Under the pieces are notes generated by a model. It did no database searches. It saw only the letters and a list, made by a program, of their open reading frames with translations, and was not told the DNA's origin. A stretch of 64,000 nucleotides of DNA from contig CAJNDS010002090.1 of assembly GCA_905221605.1 (NCBI GenBank), forward strand, positions 17,501 to 81,500, given 5' to 3'. Within the stretch, counting starts at the first letter, position 1. Every line of letters begins with the position of its first letter. The stretch is from Symbiodinium natans. Taxonomy: Eukaryota > Sar > Dinophyceae > Suessiales > Symbiodiniaceae. Below, piece by piece: positions 1 to 10,150 of this stretch. The position numbers were made by a program, and so were the translations under genes.

Positions 1-4
1 AAAG

Positions 5-65
5 GCCCTAAATCCTAAACCCTAAACCCTAAACCCTAAACCCCAAACCCTAAACCCTAAACCCC
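5..65 (-). repeat. Interstitial telomeric array (CCCTAAA)n
   Basis: About eight CCCTAAA units with a few substitutions. It does not begin at base 1 with perfect repeats and unique DNA follows at once, so it is read as interstitial. For all arrays here, strand '-' means the C-rich strand (CCCTAAA) is on +, and '+' means TTTAGGG is on +. Confidence 0.9.
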
Positions 66-199
66 TTCCCAATTGCGATTGGCAAGCAGATACGAAGCAT
101 AAGTAGAACCGTTGCATGCCTTCACGCCTTCACGCCTTCGACCCCGTCACAATGTCGAAATCCTTTAGCTCAAAATGTATGCCCGTAGTGGGTCCCTTT

Positions 200-380
200 C
201 CATGGTATGTCTGTATGTTTGTTTGTATGTTTGTATGTATGTTTGAATTTTATATGTACACAATATGTATGTATGTATGTCTGAATAAATGTATATGTAC
301 ACATAATGTATGTAAGTATGTATGTATGTATGTATGTGTATGTATACGCATATGCATATGATATGTATATGTACATGTAC

Positions 381-414
<34 letters not shown>

Positions 415-605
415 CTATGTCTATGTATGTGTATGTGTATGTGTATGTGTACGTGTATATAAGTGTATATATATATGTGTATATGTATATGTAACTGTGT
501 ATGTGTATGTATATGTTTATGTGTATATGTACGCATATACATATATATGTATATATGTATACATGTATACATGTATGTAGGTATGTATGTCTGTATACAT
601 GCATG
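200..605. repeat. TATG/TA microsatellite
   Basis: A 400-bp run of GTAT, GTTT and TATATG words. Long open frames on both strands here consist of repeated Tyr, Met, Val, His and Ile and are products of the 4-bp and 6-bp repeat, not genes. Confidence 0.95.
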
Positions 606-724
606 TAAGTGAATTTCAAATGAGCGGGGGTGTGAGTTGCTCGTTCTTGCCTGATCTGTCCCCGAATGAGACGCTATGACAAGCTACACTCCAGCGCGCA
701 AAAGATTGGGAAAGCACTTTTGCA

Positions 725-821
725 AACCCCAAGCCCTAAGCCTAAACTCTGAACTTGAGGGTTTAGGGTTTAACCCCAAGCCCTAAGCCTAAACTCTGAA
801 CTTGAGGGTTTAGGGTTTAGG
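725..821. repeat. 47-bp duplication of a head-to-head telomeric hairpin
   Basis: Two near-identical 47-bp copies in tandem, each starting with CCCCAAGCCCTAAGCC and ending with GAGGGTTTAGGGTTTA. Each copy therefore carries telomere-like words in both orientations and could fold back. More G-strand words follow to about 850. Confidence 0.7.
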
Positions 822-858
822 GCTTAGGGTCTAGCGTTTAGGGTTTAGGGCTCCTTTC

Positions 859-1092
859 CTACACCCTTCTCTTACCCCCTTTCCCCCTCAACCCCCCCGC
901 CCCTGCGCAGCCCTTTTGTGTCGAACTGGCACGGCTCATCACCATGTCCCGAAAAACTGTGCAATGCAGCCATCTCCAACGCATACTGCAAAGCTTCATA
1001 ACGTTAGAATGGGCCTTTGCATCCTGGCGGAGGATGCCACAATAAGGGCACGGGCAGTGCCAAGCTTTCAGGGTGCAAACCCTAAACTTCAA
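859..1092 (-). CDS. Exon-like island with a Cys/His-rich motif
   Basis: Open for 77 codons, bounded by telomeric words. The middle reads WHCPCPYCGILRQDAKAHSN followed by a cysteine, a C-x2-C-x9-H-x6-C spacing that could be a small zinc-binding motif. The C-terminal Gly/Arg-rich part runs into C-rich low-complexity DNA and is probably not coding. No family recognised. Confidence 0.25.
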   Translation of the reverse strand: MKFRVCTLKAWHCPCPYCGILRQDAKAHSNVMKLCSMRWRWLHCTVFRDMVMSRASSTQKGCAGAGGLRGKGGKRRV

Positions 1093-1141
1093 ACCCTAAA
1101 CTTCAAACCCTAAACCCTAAACCCTAAACCCTAAACCCTAA
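1077..1141 (-). repeat. Interstitial telomeric array (CCCTAAA)n
   Basis: About eight units, the first two as CCCTAAACTTCAAA variants; ends at the exon-like island 1138-1262. Confidence 0.9.
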
Positions 1142-1262
1142 GAGCAGCCCGCACTGTAGCACATCTCCGCCAACTCTTCGTGCTCCGGCGCTTCGTTGCT
1201 CTTTGTCTGTACAGCTTTGGAACGGCACCGCGTTAGCTTGAGCTGGGCAGCTCTCAAGATAA
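1138..1262 (-). CDS. Exon-like island between two telomeric arrays
   Basis: One minus frame reads LRAAQLKLTRCRSKAVQTKS and continues NEAPEHEELAEMCYSAGCS to a TAG made at the border with the array. The composition is that of a soluble helical protein. A second frame is also open, so the call is tentative. The island is 122 bp, a typical exon size for these genomes. Confidence 0.3.
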
Positions 1263-1263
1263 A

Positions 1264-1308
1264 GCCCTAAACCCTAAACCCTAAACCCTAAATCCTAAAC
1301 CCTAAACT
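1264..1308 (-). repeat. Interstitial telomeric array (CCCTAAA)n
   Basis: Six units. With the opposite array at 1428 it encloses a 119-bp unique island. Confidence 0.9.
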
Positions 1309-1427
1309 ATATCAGGAATCCCAAACTCAGGGACCCATCATGTAGAGACGTGCCCAGACGGCAGCTGCGGTGTAGGCTGAGGCCACGACTCAAAAGTCAC
1401 ACCAGCTAGACCCAAGAGACTGGGAAT

Positions 1428-1468
1428 AGGGTTTAGGGTTTAGGGTTTAGGGTTTAGGGTTTAGGGTG
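1428..1468 (+). repeat. Interstitial telomeric array (TTTAGGG)n
   Basis: Six near-perfect units in G orientation. Confidence 0.9.
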
Positions 1469-2561
1469 TTTTTGGTTTAGAGGGGCTTGTAAGGCAGGAA
1501 ACCATGTAAACTCTAAACCCCAAAACAGGGCATAAGACCCGAGAGACTAGGAATCAAAAGGGTGCCCTTGTTTGGTTTAGCCTGGGGTTTAGGAATCAAG
1601 GTTTAGGGCTTGTAGGGTCCAGGGCTTCGGGGTATTCAGGGTTTGAACTCAACCTCCGCAGAAAATGGGATCCTGGCCCTAGCACCCTAAATCCTGAAAC
1701 CTACGCCTGAAGCCCTAAAGCCCTAACCCCGAAATCTAACAAGTTGGGACGTCCCCCTATAATCTCTCCACGTTCCCAAGAACACAAGGTACCTTTGTTT
1801 GGGACCCTAAACGAATTTCTGAAAGATTCTAGCTCTAAGAGAGCCAAACAGGCGTGACATTTTCGGATGGCCTCGCCTTTCTGCTTCCTTGAAGGTCCAC
1901 AAGTTGGACAGCAGGCGAATTCCTTGGGGACGAAATGAACCCTAAAAGGTTTATGTTGGGTTTAGGGTCATGGTTCCATAGACTTTGATAGGGACTATAC
2001 CTCATAGACCCTATCCAAACCCCAAGCCCAAAACCCTAAACCAACCCTAAACCCGAAACCCTGAACCCTAAACCCGCCTAAACCCCAAACCCTGATCCCT
2101 ACACCCCAAATTGTTCAGGTAGTCCCCAAGGCTGGCAGAGTCAGAGTTGAAAACCTCTCCGCGAAGGAGCCTTGTTTGGGGTTTGGGGGTTTCGGGTTTA
2201 GGATGTACGGTTTGAGGTCTGGGGTATAGGGGGTTTAGGGATTTAGGGGTTTGGTAGCGGTTCAGGGTTTAGGGGGTAAAGGGGTAGGGATAAGGTTCAG
2301 GGCTAAGGGGTTTGGGGGTAGTCAGGGGTGAGGGGGAGCAGCTAGGTAGTGCAGGATCCGAAGATCCAGGGTTCAGGATGGAGGGCAACGCAGCCGTAGT
2401 TTGAAAGCCATTCACAAGCTGTCCCCCCCCCCCCCCGCCTCCCCCGTAAGCAAACCCTAGACACAAAAAAACCTAAACCCTGAACCCTAAGCCGCAACGG
2501 GAAACTTCAAGAATTTAAGGGCAGCAGCCGAAACTCAAGAAGCCACTGTTGGAGTTAAGTT
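1469..2561. other. Gene-poor stretch with degenerate telomeric words
   Basis: Scattered single and double copies of CCCTAAA, TTTAGGG and variants (C-strand cluster 2024-2110, G-strand cluster 2170-2290), plus a 15-bp C run near 2420. No convincing coding sequence. Confidence 0.6.
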
Positions 2562-2682
2562 AGGACTTAGGGTTCAGGGTTTCGGGTTTAGGGTTTATAG
2601 GGTTTATAGGGTTTATAGGGTTTAGGGCTTAGGGCTTAGGGCTTAGGGTCTAGGGTTTAGTGTTTAGGGTTTAGGGTTTAAG
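2562..2682 (+). repeat. Telomeric array with TTTATAGGG and GCTTAGG variants
   Basis: About 120 bp of G-strand units, including three 9-bp TTTATAGGG units and several GCTTAGG units, so variant repeats are locally amplified. Confidence 0.85.
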
Positions 2683-2852
2683 TTGTAGAAAGGCTGGGGA
2701 TCAACCCCGAAATCTCTTTACTGAGAGATGGGATTAGGGTTGTCAACGCTAAACCAAAGCCTGAACCTTGAATCCAAAGCCGAACTAAGACTGACTTCGT
2801 CGCCTTTATGTACAAGCATTGCGAAGAAACACCGGGCGCTTGAATGATATAA

Positions 2853-2912
2853 AGCCTGAACCCTAAACCCTAAACCCTCAACCGTAAACCCTCAACCCTC
2901 AACCCTAAACCC
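2853..2912 (-). repeat. Degenerate telomeric array
   Basis: CCCTAAA units mixed with CCCTCAA and CCGTAAA. Confidence 0.8.
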
Positions 2913-3062
2913 TTGAACGAAGACATCTCAAGGATCGCATCCCTGGCGGGGGAACCTGCGAGGTCAAAGGGCCACCTTGGATGTCATCTCCTGCTTCAGC
3001 GGGCACGTTGGTTTTTATTCACGGCATGCTTATCAGCGACGTTCTGGAAAGTGCGTGGATGG

Positions 3063-3249
3063 ATATATAGATATAATTAAATACAAATAAATAATTAAAA
3101 AAAAAATATATATATGTAATATATATATATATATATATATTTATTTATTTATTTAACTGATGTACTTATTTTTATGTATATTTATATACTTAATTATATC
3201 TATATTTATATTTGGTACCCGCCTTCCCCCCCCCCCCCCCCCCCCCCCG
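3063..3249. repeat. AT-rich microsatellite followed by poly(C)
   Basis: (TA)n and TTTA/TTAT words to about 3210, then a C run of more than 20 bases interrupted once near the end. Confidence 0.9.
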
Positions 3250-3294
3250 CCCAGGAACCCAGGTCTGACCAGAGATCCAGAATTCAGGATCTTG

Positions 3295-3955
3295 GATTCG
3301 GGTTCCGTGGCCGATTCAACCTGAATCGGGCCGATTCAGTCTGAATCGGGGCCCGGAACCAAGAACCAACAACCAAGAACCAAGATTCCCACAAAAACTT
3401 TCCGTGGGAATCTTGGTTCTTGGTTCTTTGTTCCAGGGGCCGATTCAACCTAAATCGGGCCGATTCAACCTGAATCGGGGCCCGGAACCAAGAACCAAGA
3501 ACCAAGATTCCCACAAAAACTTTCCCTGGGAATCTTAGTTCTTGGTTCTTGGTTCCAGGGGCCGATTCAACCTGAATCGGGCCGATTCAACCTGAATCGG
3601 GGCCCGGAACCAGGAACCAAGAACCAAGATTCCCACAACAGCTTTCCCTGGGAATCTTAGTTCTTGGTTCCTGGTTCCAGGGGCCGATTCAACCTGAATC
3701 GGGCCGATTCAACCTGAATCGGGGACCGGAACCAGGAACCAAGAACCAAGATTCCCACACAAACTTTCCCTGGAATCTTAGTTCTTGGTTCCTGGTTCCA
3801 GGGGCCGATTCAACCTGAATCGGGCCGATTCAACCTGAATCGGGGACCGGAACCAAGAACCAAGAACCAAGATTCCCAGGGAAAGTTTTTCGTGGGAATC
3901 TTGGTTCTTGGTTCTTGGTTCCGGAAAACGATTCAACCTGAATGAATCGGTGAAT
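3295..3955. repeat. 122-bp satellite built of nested palindromes
   Basis: Five to six copies at 121-122-bp spacing (the word TTCCAGGGGCCGATTC recurs near 3431, 3553, 3675 and 3796). Each unit has two parts. One is a doubled near-palindrome CCGATTCAACCTGAATCGG. The other is an inverted repeat with arms of about 25 bp made of GGAACCAAGAACCAAG and its complement, around AAGATTCCC...GGGAATCTT. A stray GGGAACCAAGAACCAAGAAT fragment lies at 4193-4212. Short open frames inside are by-products. Confidence 0.9.
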
Positions 3956-4239
3956 CTTGCTACGTTTCAGCGACGTTGAGGCTATGCAAGTTCTTGATCA
4001 ACAAAGTTTATTTTCATTCACATCTTCCTCAAACAAGTTCCGTGCCATCCCTATCTGCCTACACACTAAACCCGAAACGACAATGCTGAACTCTGATACA
4101 CATGTTTGGAGTTTACATGACACTAAGCCCTACATGAATATGAGCACAGCAAGCTCTTATACCTCTGCTTGGAAATTACCCGTTTTAAGTACGGGAACCA
4201 AGAACCAAGAATAACCCTGGAACTTAAACCCTAAACCCG

Positions 4240-5340
4240 AAACCCTAAACTGCTTAGGCTTTGGGAACAAAGGCATAGAGAGGGCTAAAACATTCACAGG
4301 AATGGGGCTTAGGCCTATATAAACATTAAGGAATGCACCCTGCAGGCGCCGAAGAACGATAATTCCTAAATAACATTCGTTGAAAGTATGAGGCATGGGC
4401 TTCAGTAAAATATCTTTCGGGAAAAGGGTCTGGACTCTAGAGAAATGTTTTCAGTGACGAGGGAAAACGTAAGGTTATGGATTAGGTTTGAGCCAAAATC
4501 TTGAATACATTGTAAGGATCTAAATAATCTCTTTTGGGAATAGGGTCCGGGCTTTAGCGAACTGCCCTTAGTGACGAGGGAAAGCATAAGGTTCTGGACT
4601 AGGCTTCAGCCTACATGCCTAAAGAATATTCGTTGAAAGTATGCGAATAGGGCCTGGGCTTTAGCTTAGGTTTAGGAAAATCCTTCAGTGGCGAGGGAAA
4701 CCAGGGTTATGGACTAGGTTTCCGCCTAAAGCTGTAATACATTATAGGGTTTACAGGAATATCCCTAGACGCGATGCCTTCAGTGGCGAGGGAAACGTAG
4801 GGTTCTGACCAGGTGTCCGCGTGAAGCTTCAATACATTATAGGGTTTACAGGAATATGAAGCATGATTATCCCTAAACAATACGCGCTGAAAGTATGAGA
4901 TTAGATAATCGGCTCTGGTGTGACGAGGGAAAACAGAAGTTTTGGACTGGGCTTCAGCCAAAACCTTCGAGAAAGAGCAGCATGACTATTCCTAAACAAT
5001 ATTCGTTGAGAGTGTGGGAATAGGGTCTGGGCTTTGGCGGAATTTCTTCGGTGGCGAGAGAAAATCTGAGTTCTAAGGTTTTGGAACACAGTGTCAGCCT
5101 AACCCATCAACGAAAAGGGTTAAGTGAAATTTCTCTAGTGGCGAGGGAACACGTAAGGCTTTGGAATGGGGTTAAGCCCAAATCTACAACAAATAAGGTT
5201 TACATGCATAGGGTCGAACACTAAGGGTACACCCTGCAGGCACCCGTAGCAGTACTATTCCTGAACATTACTCGTTTGCAAAATTTGGGAATAGGGTCTG
5301 TGTCTAAACTTTAAACGAATAAACATAATTAGGGAAGCTC
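4240..5340. repeat. Old, diverged satellite of ~90-135-bp units
   Basis: At least seven diverged copies of a block starting GTGRCGAGGGAAA (near 4453, 4571, 4687, 4782, 4919, 5051 and 5138) and ending in a TTCAGCC-like word. Between them recurs a second block like ATTCCTAAACAATATTCGTT followed by GGGAATAGGGTCTGGGC (near 4358, 4618, 4869, 4989 and 5261). Unit order is irregular. No gene is apparent. Confidence 0.75.
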
Positions 5341-5379
5341 TTTAATGTTTAGTGGAACTCTTGAAGGTTTCAGTCAAGA

Positions 5380-5690
5380 GCGTATTTGCCCCCCCCTTTC
5401 CAAAATTTCTGATAGATTTTATCATGGGATCTTCACCTTTTTTGGTGAAAACCTGGGTTCCTGGGGGGGGGGGGGTAGCTTATATTTATTTTTATATACA
5501 TATTTATATTGATATTCATGTTTATATTTACCTATATATATATATATATATGCACAATGATTCATCAAAACTATGCGAAAAAAATGTCAGGTGGTGCCAG
5601 TCTTACAGACAGCGCGCGAACCACATCAAGAATTACAGCACATGCCCGCCCCGCCCCCCCCGCCCCCCCCGCCCCCGGCGACCCACGCCC
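5380..5690. repeat. Low-complexity tracts: poly(G), TA microsatellite, CCCCGCC run
   Basis: C7 at 5391, a G run at 5463-5475, TTTATAT/TA words to 5550, and CCCCCCGCC repeats at 5648-5678. Open frames here on both strands are compositional. Confidence 0.8.
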
Positions 5691-5739
5691 GTGAATGCTT
5701 CGGGAGTGACGATGGTGATCTGTCAGCTCATCGAGACGT

Positions 5740-6613
5740 GAAGGTCGGTTCCCGAACATGGCTTCCAAACTCTCCAAAACCATAAACCCGAAACCCTGCG
5801 TACGTTCCAAAGGTCTTTGGCAATGCAGCCAGGGTCACGGGTTGCGGTCTAGGGCTCAGGGTGCAGGGCCCCTAAGCCCTAAACCCAATGGCACACTCTG
5901 CTATCCACCCAGAAGCAGTGGGCGGTTTCGGGGCTAAGGGTTGGGAGCAATTGGATCAATCCAATACGGCGGCTTGGAAATGCTCTAGTGCCGAGCGCGC
6001 CAGTGTTGCTGGCACATAGGGGGTGATCTACCTCATGGGTCTTTGGTACCCCTCATCTATCATGACTTCGAACAAACCCCACATTGGGAAGGAACGGTCG
6101 CAACAGCCGCAGTGGAGCCCCCCCCCTCCCCCCCGGGGCTCCCTCCGAAGCCACAACCCCCGCTTCCTGCTGGAACTTGTCAGTGAGGCCGAACGACCAG
6201 ATAGGTTGGTTCTTCCCTGGCGGGTGCAGTTTCAGACTATTGAGTCCTAAACGCACAAAACCACAAACCCATTAAACCTCTCACGCCCCCAAACCCCCAA
6301 ACCCCAAACCTCCGAAGCCCCAGCCCCCCCAACAACTAAACCCTGCTATAAACCACAAGCCCGCAGGAACAGTCTAGCGCCTGAAGGCCTCGGGGTTGAG
6401 GGTTGTGGGCTGCGAGCTTATGGTTTAAGGTTTAGGGTTGAGGTTTTGGCCCGAGGAAGTTCTTCAAACGCATCGCAGCAGAGTGCTCCTGCTCATCAAC
6501 CCAAAACCCTAAACCTCCGGAAGCCCTCAACAAGTGGGGCGGGGTGGAATTGAGGTCACCCGGCCCAGCTGCCGCAAGCTATGTCGTCGCGATGCTTCTG
6601 TGTCAGGACACCA
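5740..6613. other. Mostly unique stretch, no gene recognised
   Basis: Isolated telomeric words and a C-rich patch near 6118-6140. Overlapping open frames of 60-75 codons occur on both strands around 6020-6275 but none has convincing composition. Confidence 0.5.
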
Positions 6614-6717
6614 GGTGGGTAGTTCTCTACATTAGCGTCCCTTCTGGGACCCCTTTTTAAAGGGCCCCTTATAATGGGTGCCCAAAAGGGGACCCTATCT
6701 TAGGGAACTACCCAAGT
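6614..6717. mobile_element. Foldback element, family TIR-3
   Basis: Terminal inverted repeats GGGTAGTTCTCTA at the left and TAGGGAACTACCC at the right enclose about 75 bp with an inner palindrome (CTTTTTAAAGGGCCCC). No target duplication seen. Related ends occur at 22200-22320 and 63102-63227. Confidence 0.6.
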
Positions 6718-7123
6718 GAAGATTGTTGAAATGAGAAGTGACTGGCCCGGAAGTGCTTTGCGCAGTCAGAGTAACGACTAATGAGCAAATCGTTGCCATC
6801 GTGGCGTAGGTGAGACACGGAAGACCGCAAACGGCAAAACACGTGACCACTCTGAGCAGGCACATCTTTCCCACTCAAGTCGCCGACCCCTCCCTGAAGA
6901 ATCTACAATCCTAGGAAATGATTCCAGGTACCGTTTGGGGGGAGGCTTCTACTTCATAAGAACGTGCGGAGAGATTTGGTCCGCCAGGCCTTCTGAGATG
7001 GTGATGTAGTGATCGCCATCTGTTCCAAACCTGGGAAGGGCCATGTGGCTTAGGGCCCTAGGGTTTTAAGGCTTTAGGGTTTCGGGTTTCGGATTAGAAA
7101 GACCCCCAAAACCTAAACCCAGA
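6718..7123. other. Unique stretch without recognised gene
   Basis: About 330 bp of non-repetitive sequence, then a few G-strand telomeric words at 7060-7090. No long open frame. Confidence 0.5.
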
Positions 7124-7210
7124 GCCCCAAGCCCCAAGCCCCAAGCCCCAAGCCCCAAGCCCCAAGCCCCAAACCCCAAACCCCAAACCCTGAACCCTGA
7201 ACCCTGAACC
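7124..7210 (-). repeat. Variant telomeric array (GCCCCAA)n
   Basis: Seven or eight GCCCCAA units, then CCCCAAA and CCCTGAA units: homogeneous blocks of three variant heptamers in succession. Confidence 0.85.
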
Positions 7211-7576
7211 TACTACGCCGTTTTTTGAAGAGGCATGTGCCGCCCATGCCCACGTGACTATCCAGGGGTTTAGGGTTTAGGGTTCATGTTGTCTCTTATT
7301 GGGGTCTTTATTACACCTCAATCCTCAAAGTCGTCGACACTTCGAAAGGCCGTGAAATCTCCAGTTGCCAAGCCCTCAGCCCTCGTACAGAAAGCGCGGA
7401 AAATTTAGGATTTAAAGGCCCAGGGTTTAGGGTTTAGGGTTCGGGGTTTGGGGTTGAGGGTTTTAAAGGCTACGGCCATTGCCAATTTGCCTGAAGGTGC
7501 CCCCCAAACCCGGCTCCCCCAGCTTTCTGCCCCAGCCGCGCGATGGCTTCGCCCTGCCTTCAGCAACCGTGACAGG

Positions 7577-7697
7577 CTTTGGGGTTTAGGGTTTAGGGTT
7601 TAGGGTTTAGGGTTTAGGGTTCAGGGTTCAGGGTTTAGTGTAGGGTTTAGGGCCTCTTTGCTGCCCTATAAAACCCCCCCCCCCCCCCCCCCCCCCA
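7577..7697 (+). repeat. Telomeric array (TTTAGGG)n followed by poly(C)
   Basis: Ten G-strand units to 7652, then a C run at 7673-7697. An additional short G array sits at 7419-7462, leaving a 114-bp island between. Confidence 0.9.
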
Positions 7698-7950
7698 CCC
7701 CCCAACCCCCCACTCCACCCAGACCCTAAAGCCTCAAACCCTAAACCCGAATTCGACCCCCGACTCTCAACCCCGTTTAGGGAGTCAAGGTTAGGGTTTT
7801 GAAGTTTAGGGCTTAGGGTTCTTGAGTTTAGGGTTTAGGGCTTTCAGGTTTAGGGGTTGACTTTGCGGCTTAGGTTCAGAACTTTGAGGATCGGGATTCA
7901 GGGATTTTAGAGTTTAGGGTCCGGGGACTGTACAGGCTTAGGGCGTCGCA

Positions 7951-8051
7951 ACCCTAAACCCTAAACCCTAAACCCTGAACCCTAAACCCTAAACCCTAAA
8001 CCCTAAACCCTAAACCCTAAACCCTAAACCCTAAACCCTAAACCCTAAACC
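7951..8051 (-). repeat. Interstitial telomeric array (CCCTAAA)n
   Basis: Fourteen units, all but one perfect. Confidence 0.95.
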
Positions 8052-8142
8052 GGGTCGCTGACAGTTCAGGGTTGAGCTGGGCCTCTCGTTCTTCTTGTCC
8101 ACGTAGCATGCGTTCTTCGACATGCCTGGGACTCCCAATTTC
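8038..8142 (-). CDS. Exon-like island ending in a telomeric stop
   Basis: Minus frame EIGSPRHVEERMLRGQEERE then AQLNPELSATR runs into the 7951-8051 array, giving FRV and a TAG built from the repeat. Highly charged and helix-forming, plausible as part of a coiled-coil protein. No family recognised. Confidence 0.35.
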   Translation of the reverse strand, partial: EIGSPRHVEERMLRGQEEREAQLNPELSATRFRV

Positions 8143-8200
8143 AGGGTGGTTTTTGGTGCAGGTTGTTTGGGCTGTAGGGTTTTGTCGCTCTTCGGGTGAT

Positions 8201-8285
8201 AGGGTTTTCAGGTTTAGGGTCTAGGGTTTTAGGGTTTAGGGTTTTAGGGTTTAGGGTTTTAGGGTTTGGGGGTTTAGGGTTCAGG
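8201..8285 (+). repeat. Telomeric array mixing TTTAGGG and TTTTAGGG
   Basis: The 7-mer and the 8-mer alternate several times. Confidence 0.85.
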
Positions 8286-8632
8286 CTTTTGAGGGTTTGC
8301 AGGGCGTAGTAAACCCTAAGCCCTCGCAGATTGAGGGTTGCGGTCGGTGGCTTTCTTTCTGGACCCATTGGTGCCAGTAGGCCCCTGTCATAAGCCCTAA
8401 AACCCAATTCCGAAGCCCGAACCCAAGAGTAAGATGCCGTTCCATGTAAGCCCTACGCCCTAGAACCGTTAAACCGGAAGCTGGTGTTAGTGTTTGGGGG
8501 TCTTAGGGGTCTGTGTTTAGGGTTTAGGGGGATGATAGGCTTTCCGGGTTTCGGCTCGGCCCTAGTGAGGTTGCACGTCAGGGAGCGCAAGGGGGCTTTG
8601 AGTGGGGAAGCTGAAAAACACAATCATACCAT

Positions 8633-8655
8633 AAGGGTCCATGTACCAGTAGGGG
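8633..8655. mobile_element. TIR-2 end truncated by a telomeric array
   Basis: TAAGGGTCCATGTACC, the conserved end of family TIR-2 (see 10879-10987), followed within eight bases by CCCTAAA repeats. The other end of the element is absent. Confidence 0.55.
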
Positions 8656-8731
8656 AAACCCTAAACCCTAAACCCTAAACCCTAAACCCTAAACCCTAAA
8701 CCCTAAACCCTAAACCCTAAACCCTAAACCC
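8656..8731 (-). repeat. Interstitial telomeric array (CCCTAAA)n
   Basis: Eleven perfect units, directly abutting the truncated TIR-2 end. Confidence 0.95.
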
Positions 8732-8756
8732 TGAGACGATCCATGTCAAGAATTAC

Positions 8757-8818
8757 CTGCTGTGCCAGTAGCTATCCTCAACAGTCCACTGCTGCGGGCG
8801 CGGCCACATCAGCACCTT
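8757..8818 (-). CDS. Small exon with splice-like borders
   Basis: Minus frame KVLMWPRPQQWTVEDSYWHS. It starts after CCTAAAG|G and ends at CAGCAG|GTAATT, a canonical donor. It lies between a C-strand array on the left and a G-strand array on the right. Being bounded by both splice signals makes it one of the better exon candidates; the protein is not recognised. Confidence 0.4.
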
Positions 8819-8875
8819 TAGGGTTTAGGGTTTAGGGTTTAGGGTTTAGGGTTTAGGGTTTAGGGTTTAGGGTTT
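8818..8875 (+). repeat. Interstitial telomeric array (TTTAGGG)n
   Basis: Eight perfect units. Confidence 0.95.
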
Positions 8876-9148
8876 ATCGGGTGTAGGGTTTGGGGCTTAT
8901 GTCAGAATGCCTGGCAAGTGAGCAAGGGGACTTGTTGCTTCATTACGGAGGCCTACTGAGCTAGAATGAGTATTTCGGGCGCTTGCTGCTCTGATTCTTT
9001 AAGCACTACAAGGGGATTGTATTCGTAATTAGGTAGACTCCTGTAGAAAGGCCTAAAGCTCCGAGACCAGGATCTAAGGCTTGACTTAATGGGCTAAAGA
9101 TGTGTGACGTGCATGTAATGTAGGCTTGGTGGTCTGGGGTAAAGGATG

Positions 9149-9230
9149 AAACCCTAAACCCTAAACCCTGAACCCTGAACCCTAAACCCTAAACCCTAAG
9201 CCCTGTAAACCCTAAATCCTAAGCCCTAAA
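9149..9230 (-). repeat. Degenerate telomeric array
   Basis: CCCTAAA with CCCTGAA, CCCTAAG and CCCTGTAAA variants. Confidence 0.85.
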
Positions 9231-9322
9231 CGCAGGACAGCAGCGTTTCCGAGAGATCGGATCGCAATGACGTTTCCCGCAGGGGTGATGTCAGCCCCGG
9301 TGGCCCATTCCTGGGCTTGTCT
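9212..9322 (-). CDS. Exon-like island, telomeric stop
   Basis: Minus frame RQAQEWATGADITPAGNVIA then IRSLGNAAVLR, ending GLRI and TAG inside the array. Composition is that of a globular domain. Family not recognised. Confidence 0.4.
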   Translation of the reverse strand, partial: RQAQEWATGADITPAGNVIAIRSLGNAAVLRLGLRI

Positions 9323-9473
9323 CAGGGTTTAGGGTTTAAGGTTTAGGGTTTAGGGTTTGGGGTAGCTCTTCAAGATACCTGTCCCCAAACTAGCCATGAC
9401 GCAGGTTTCCTGCGTTGCAAGCCCACCTCTAAAGACGCTGAACCCTAAACCCTAAAACTTTCTCAGCATGAAA

Positions 9474-9572
9474 GGTTTAGGGTTTAGGGTTTAGGGTTTA
9501 GGGTTTAGGGTTTAGGGTTTAGGGTTTAGGGTTTAGGGTTTAGGGTTTAGGGTTTAGGGTTAGGGTTTAGGG
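9474..9572 (+). repeat. Interstitial telomeric array (TTTAGGG)n
   Basis: Fourteen units, one shortened to TTAGGG. A shorter G array lies at 9324-9362. Confidence 0.95.
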
Positions 9573-9611
9573 GATTCACCCTCAATGAATTTGGGTCCGG
9601 AGCCTAGGGAA

Positions 9612-9800
9612 CTACCAAGCCATCCCTCCATCAGCAGGCACCAGGTAGGCTTGCGAGGTTGCAGTGTTTGAGCAAGTGAAGGGCTTATTGGTCCGGCAGT
9701 CAGGCTTGCCTGCACCGATGTTGATGCTGACTAGCAGCAGTTGGGGCAAATAGCCTCCGAACTTGAACCAGTAATGGCAGCTGCGAATCGGGGCGTAGAT
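9612..9800 (-). CDS. Exon-like island, possible secreted or membrane segment
   Basis: Open minus frame containing IYAPIRSCHYWFKFGGYLPQ then a hydrophobic LLLVSINIGAGKPDC stretch and SNTATSQAYLVPADGGM. The protein-like part is about 60 codons; the Gly/Lys repeat upstream comes from degenerate telomeric DNA. No family recognised. Confidence 0.35.
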   Translation of the reverse strand: MYAPIRSCHYWFKFGGYLPQLLLVSINIGAGKPDCRTNKPFTCSNTATSQAYLVPADGGMAW

Positions 9801-9856
9801 CCCTAAACCCTTAACACCCTTGAAACCCTTAAAGCCCACAAAGCCCTTCTTATAGG

Positions 9857-9984
9857 GTTCTTAAGGGAGGGCTCAAGGGGGGTATATAACCCAAGGTTCC
9901 CTAATACTCCCTACTAATTACCTCGTAAGGCTTTCTAAGCTTCCCTAGGTACCTACCCCCCCCGAACCCCCCTCCCGAAATAAC
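9857..9984 (+). mobile_element. Foldback repeat, family TIR-5
   Basis: Starts GTTCTTAAGGGAGGG and ends with a complementary CCCCCCTCCCGAA, with a conserved core containing TAACCCAAG, ACTCCCTACTAATTAC and CTAAGCTTCCC. Sister copies at 45997-46143, 46581-46719 and, reversed, 52165-52290. Confidence 0.75.
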
Positions 9985-10035
9985 CCTATAATCTTAAGGC
10001 CCTGAAAGCCTTTGAAGCCTTTGATCAAGGGGTTC

Positions 10036-10150
10036 TTCCTTGGACCCTTAAGGTTGTACCCTTGGGTTTTGGGGTCCCTTTTTTTAAGGATCACAAGGGC
10101 CACATCAGGAGCACATTAAGGGGAACCTTTAGGGGTACCACCTTAGGGGT
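10036..10150. repeat. Dispersed repeat REP-7, copy 1
   Basis: TTGGACCCTTAAGGTTGTACCCTTGGGTT ... CATTAAGGGGAACCTTTAGG. The same order of words recurs at 20436-20612, where the last module is duplicated. Confidence 0.65.

Noticed and set aside
1-65. Chromosome end
   Set aside because: The array is short, contains variants and is followed by many similar internal arrays; nothing marks a terminus.
165-619. Long Tyr/His/Ile/Thr-rich open frames
   Set aside because: They are translations of a TATG microsatellite on both strands.
4488-4499. TTGAGCCAAAAT, a 12-base match to the spliced leader complement
   Set aside because: It lies in a satellite whose other copies read TTCAGCC, so it is one mutated repeat copy.
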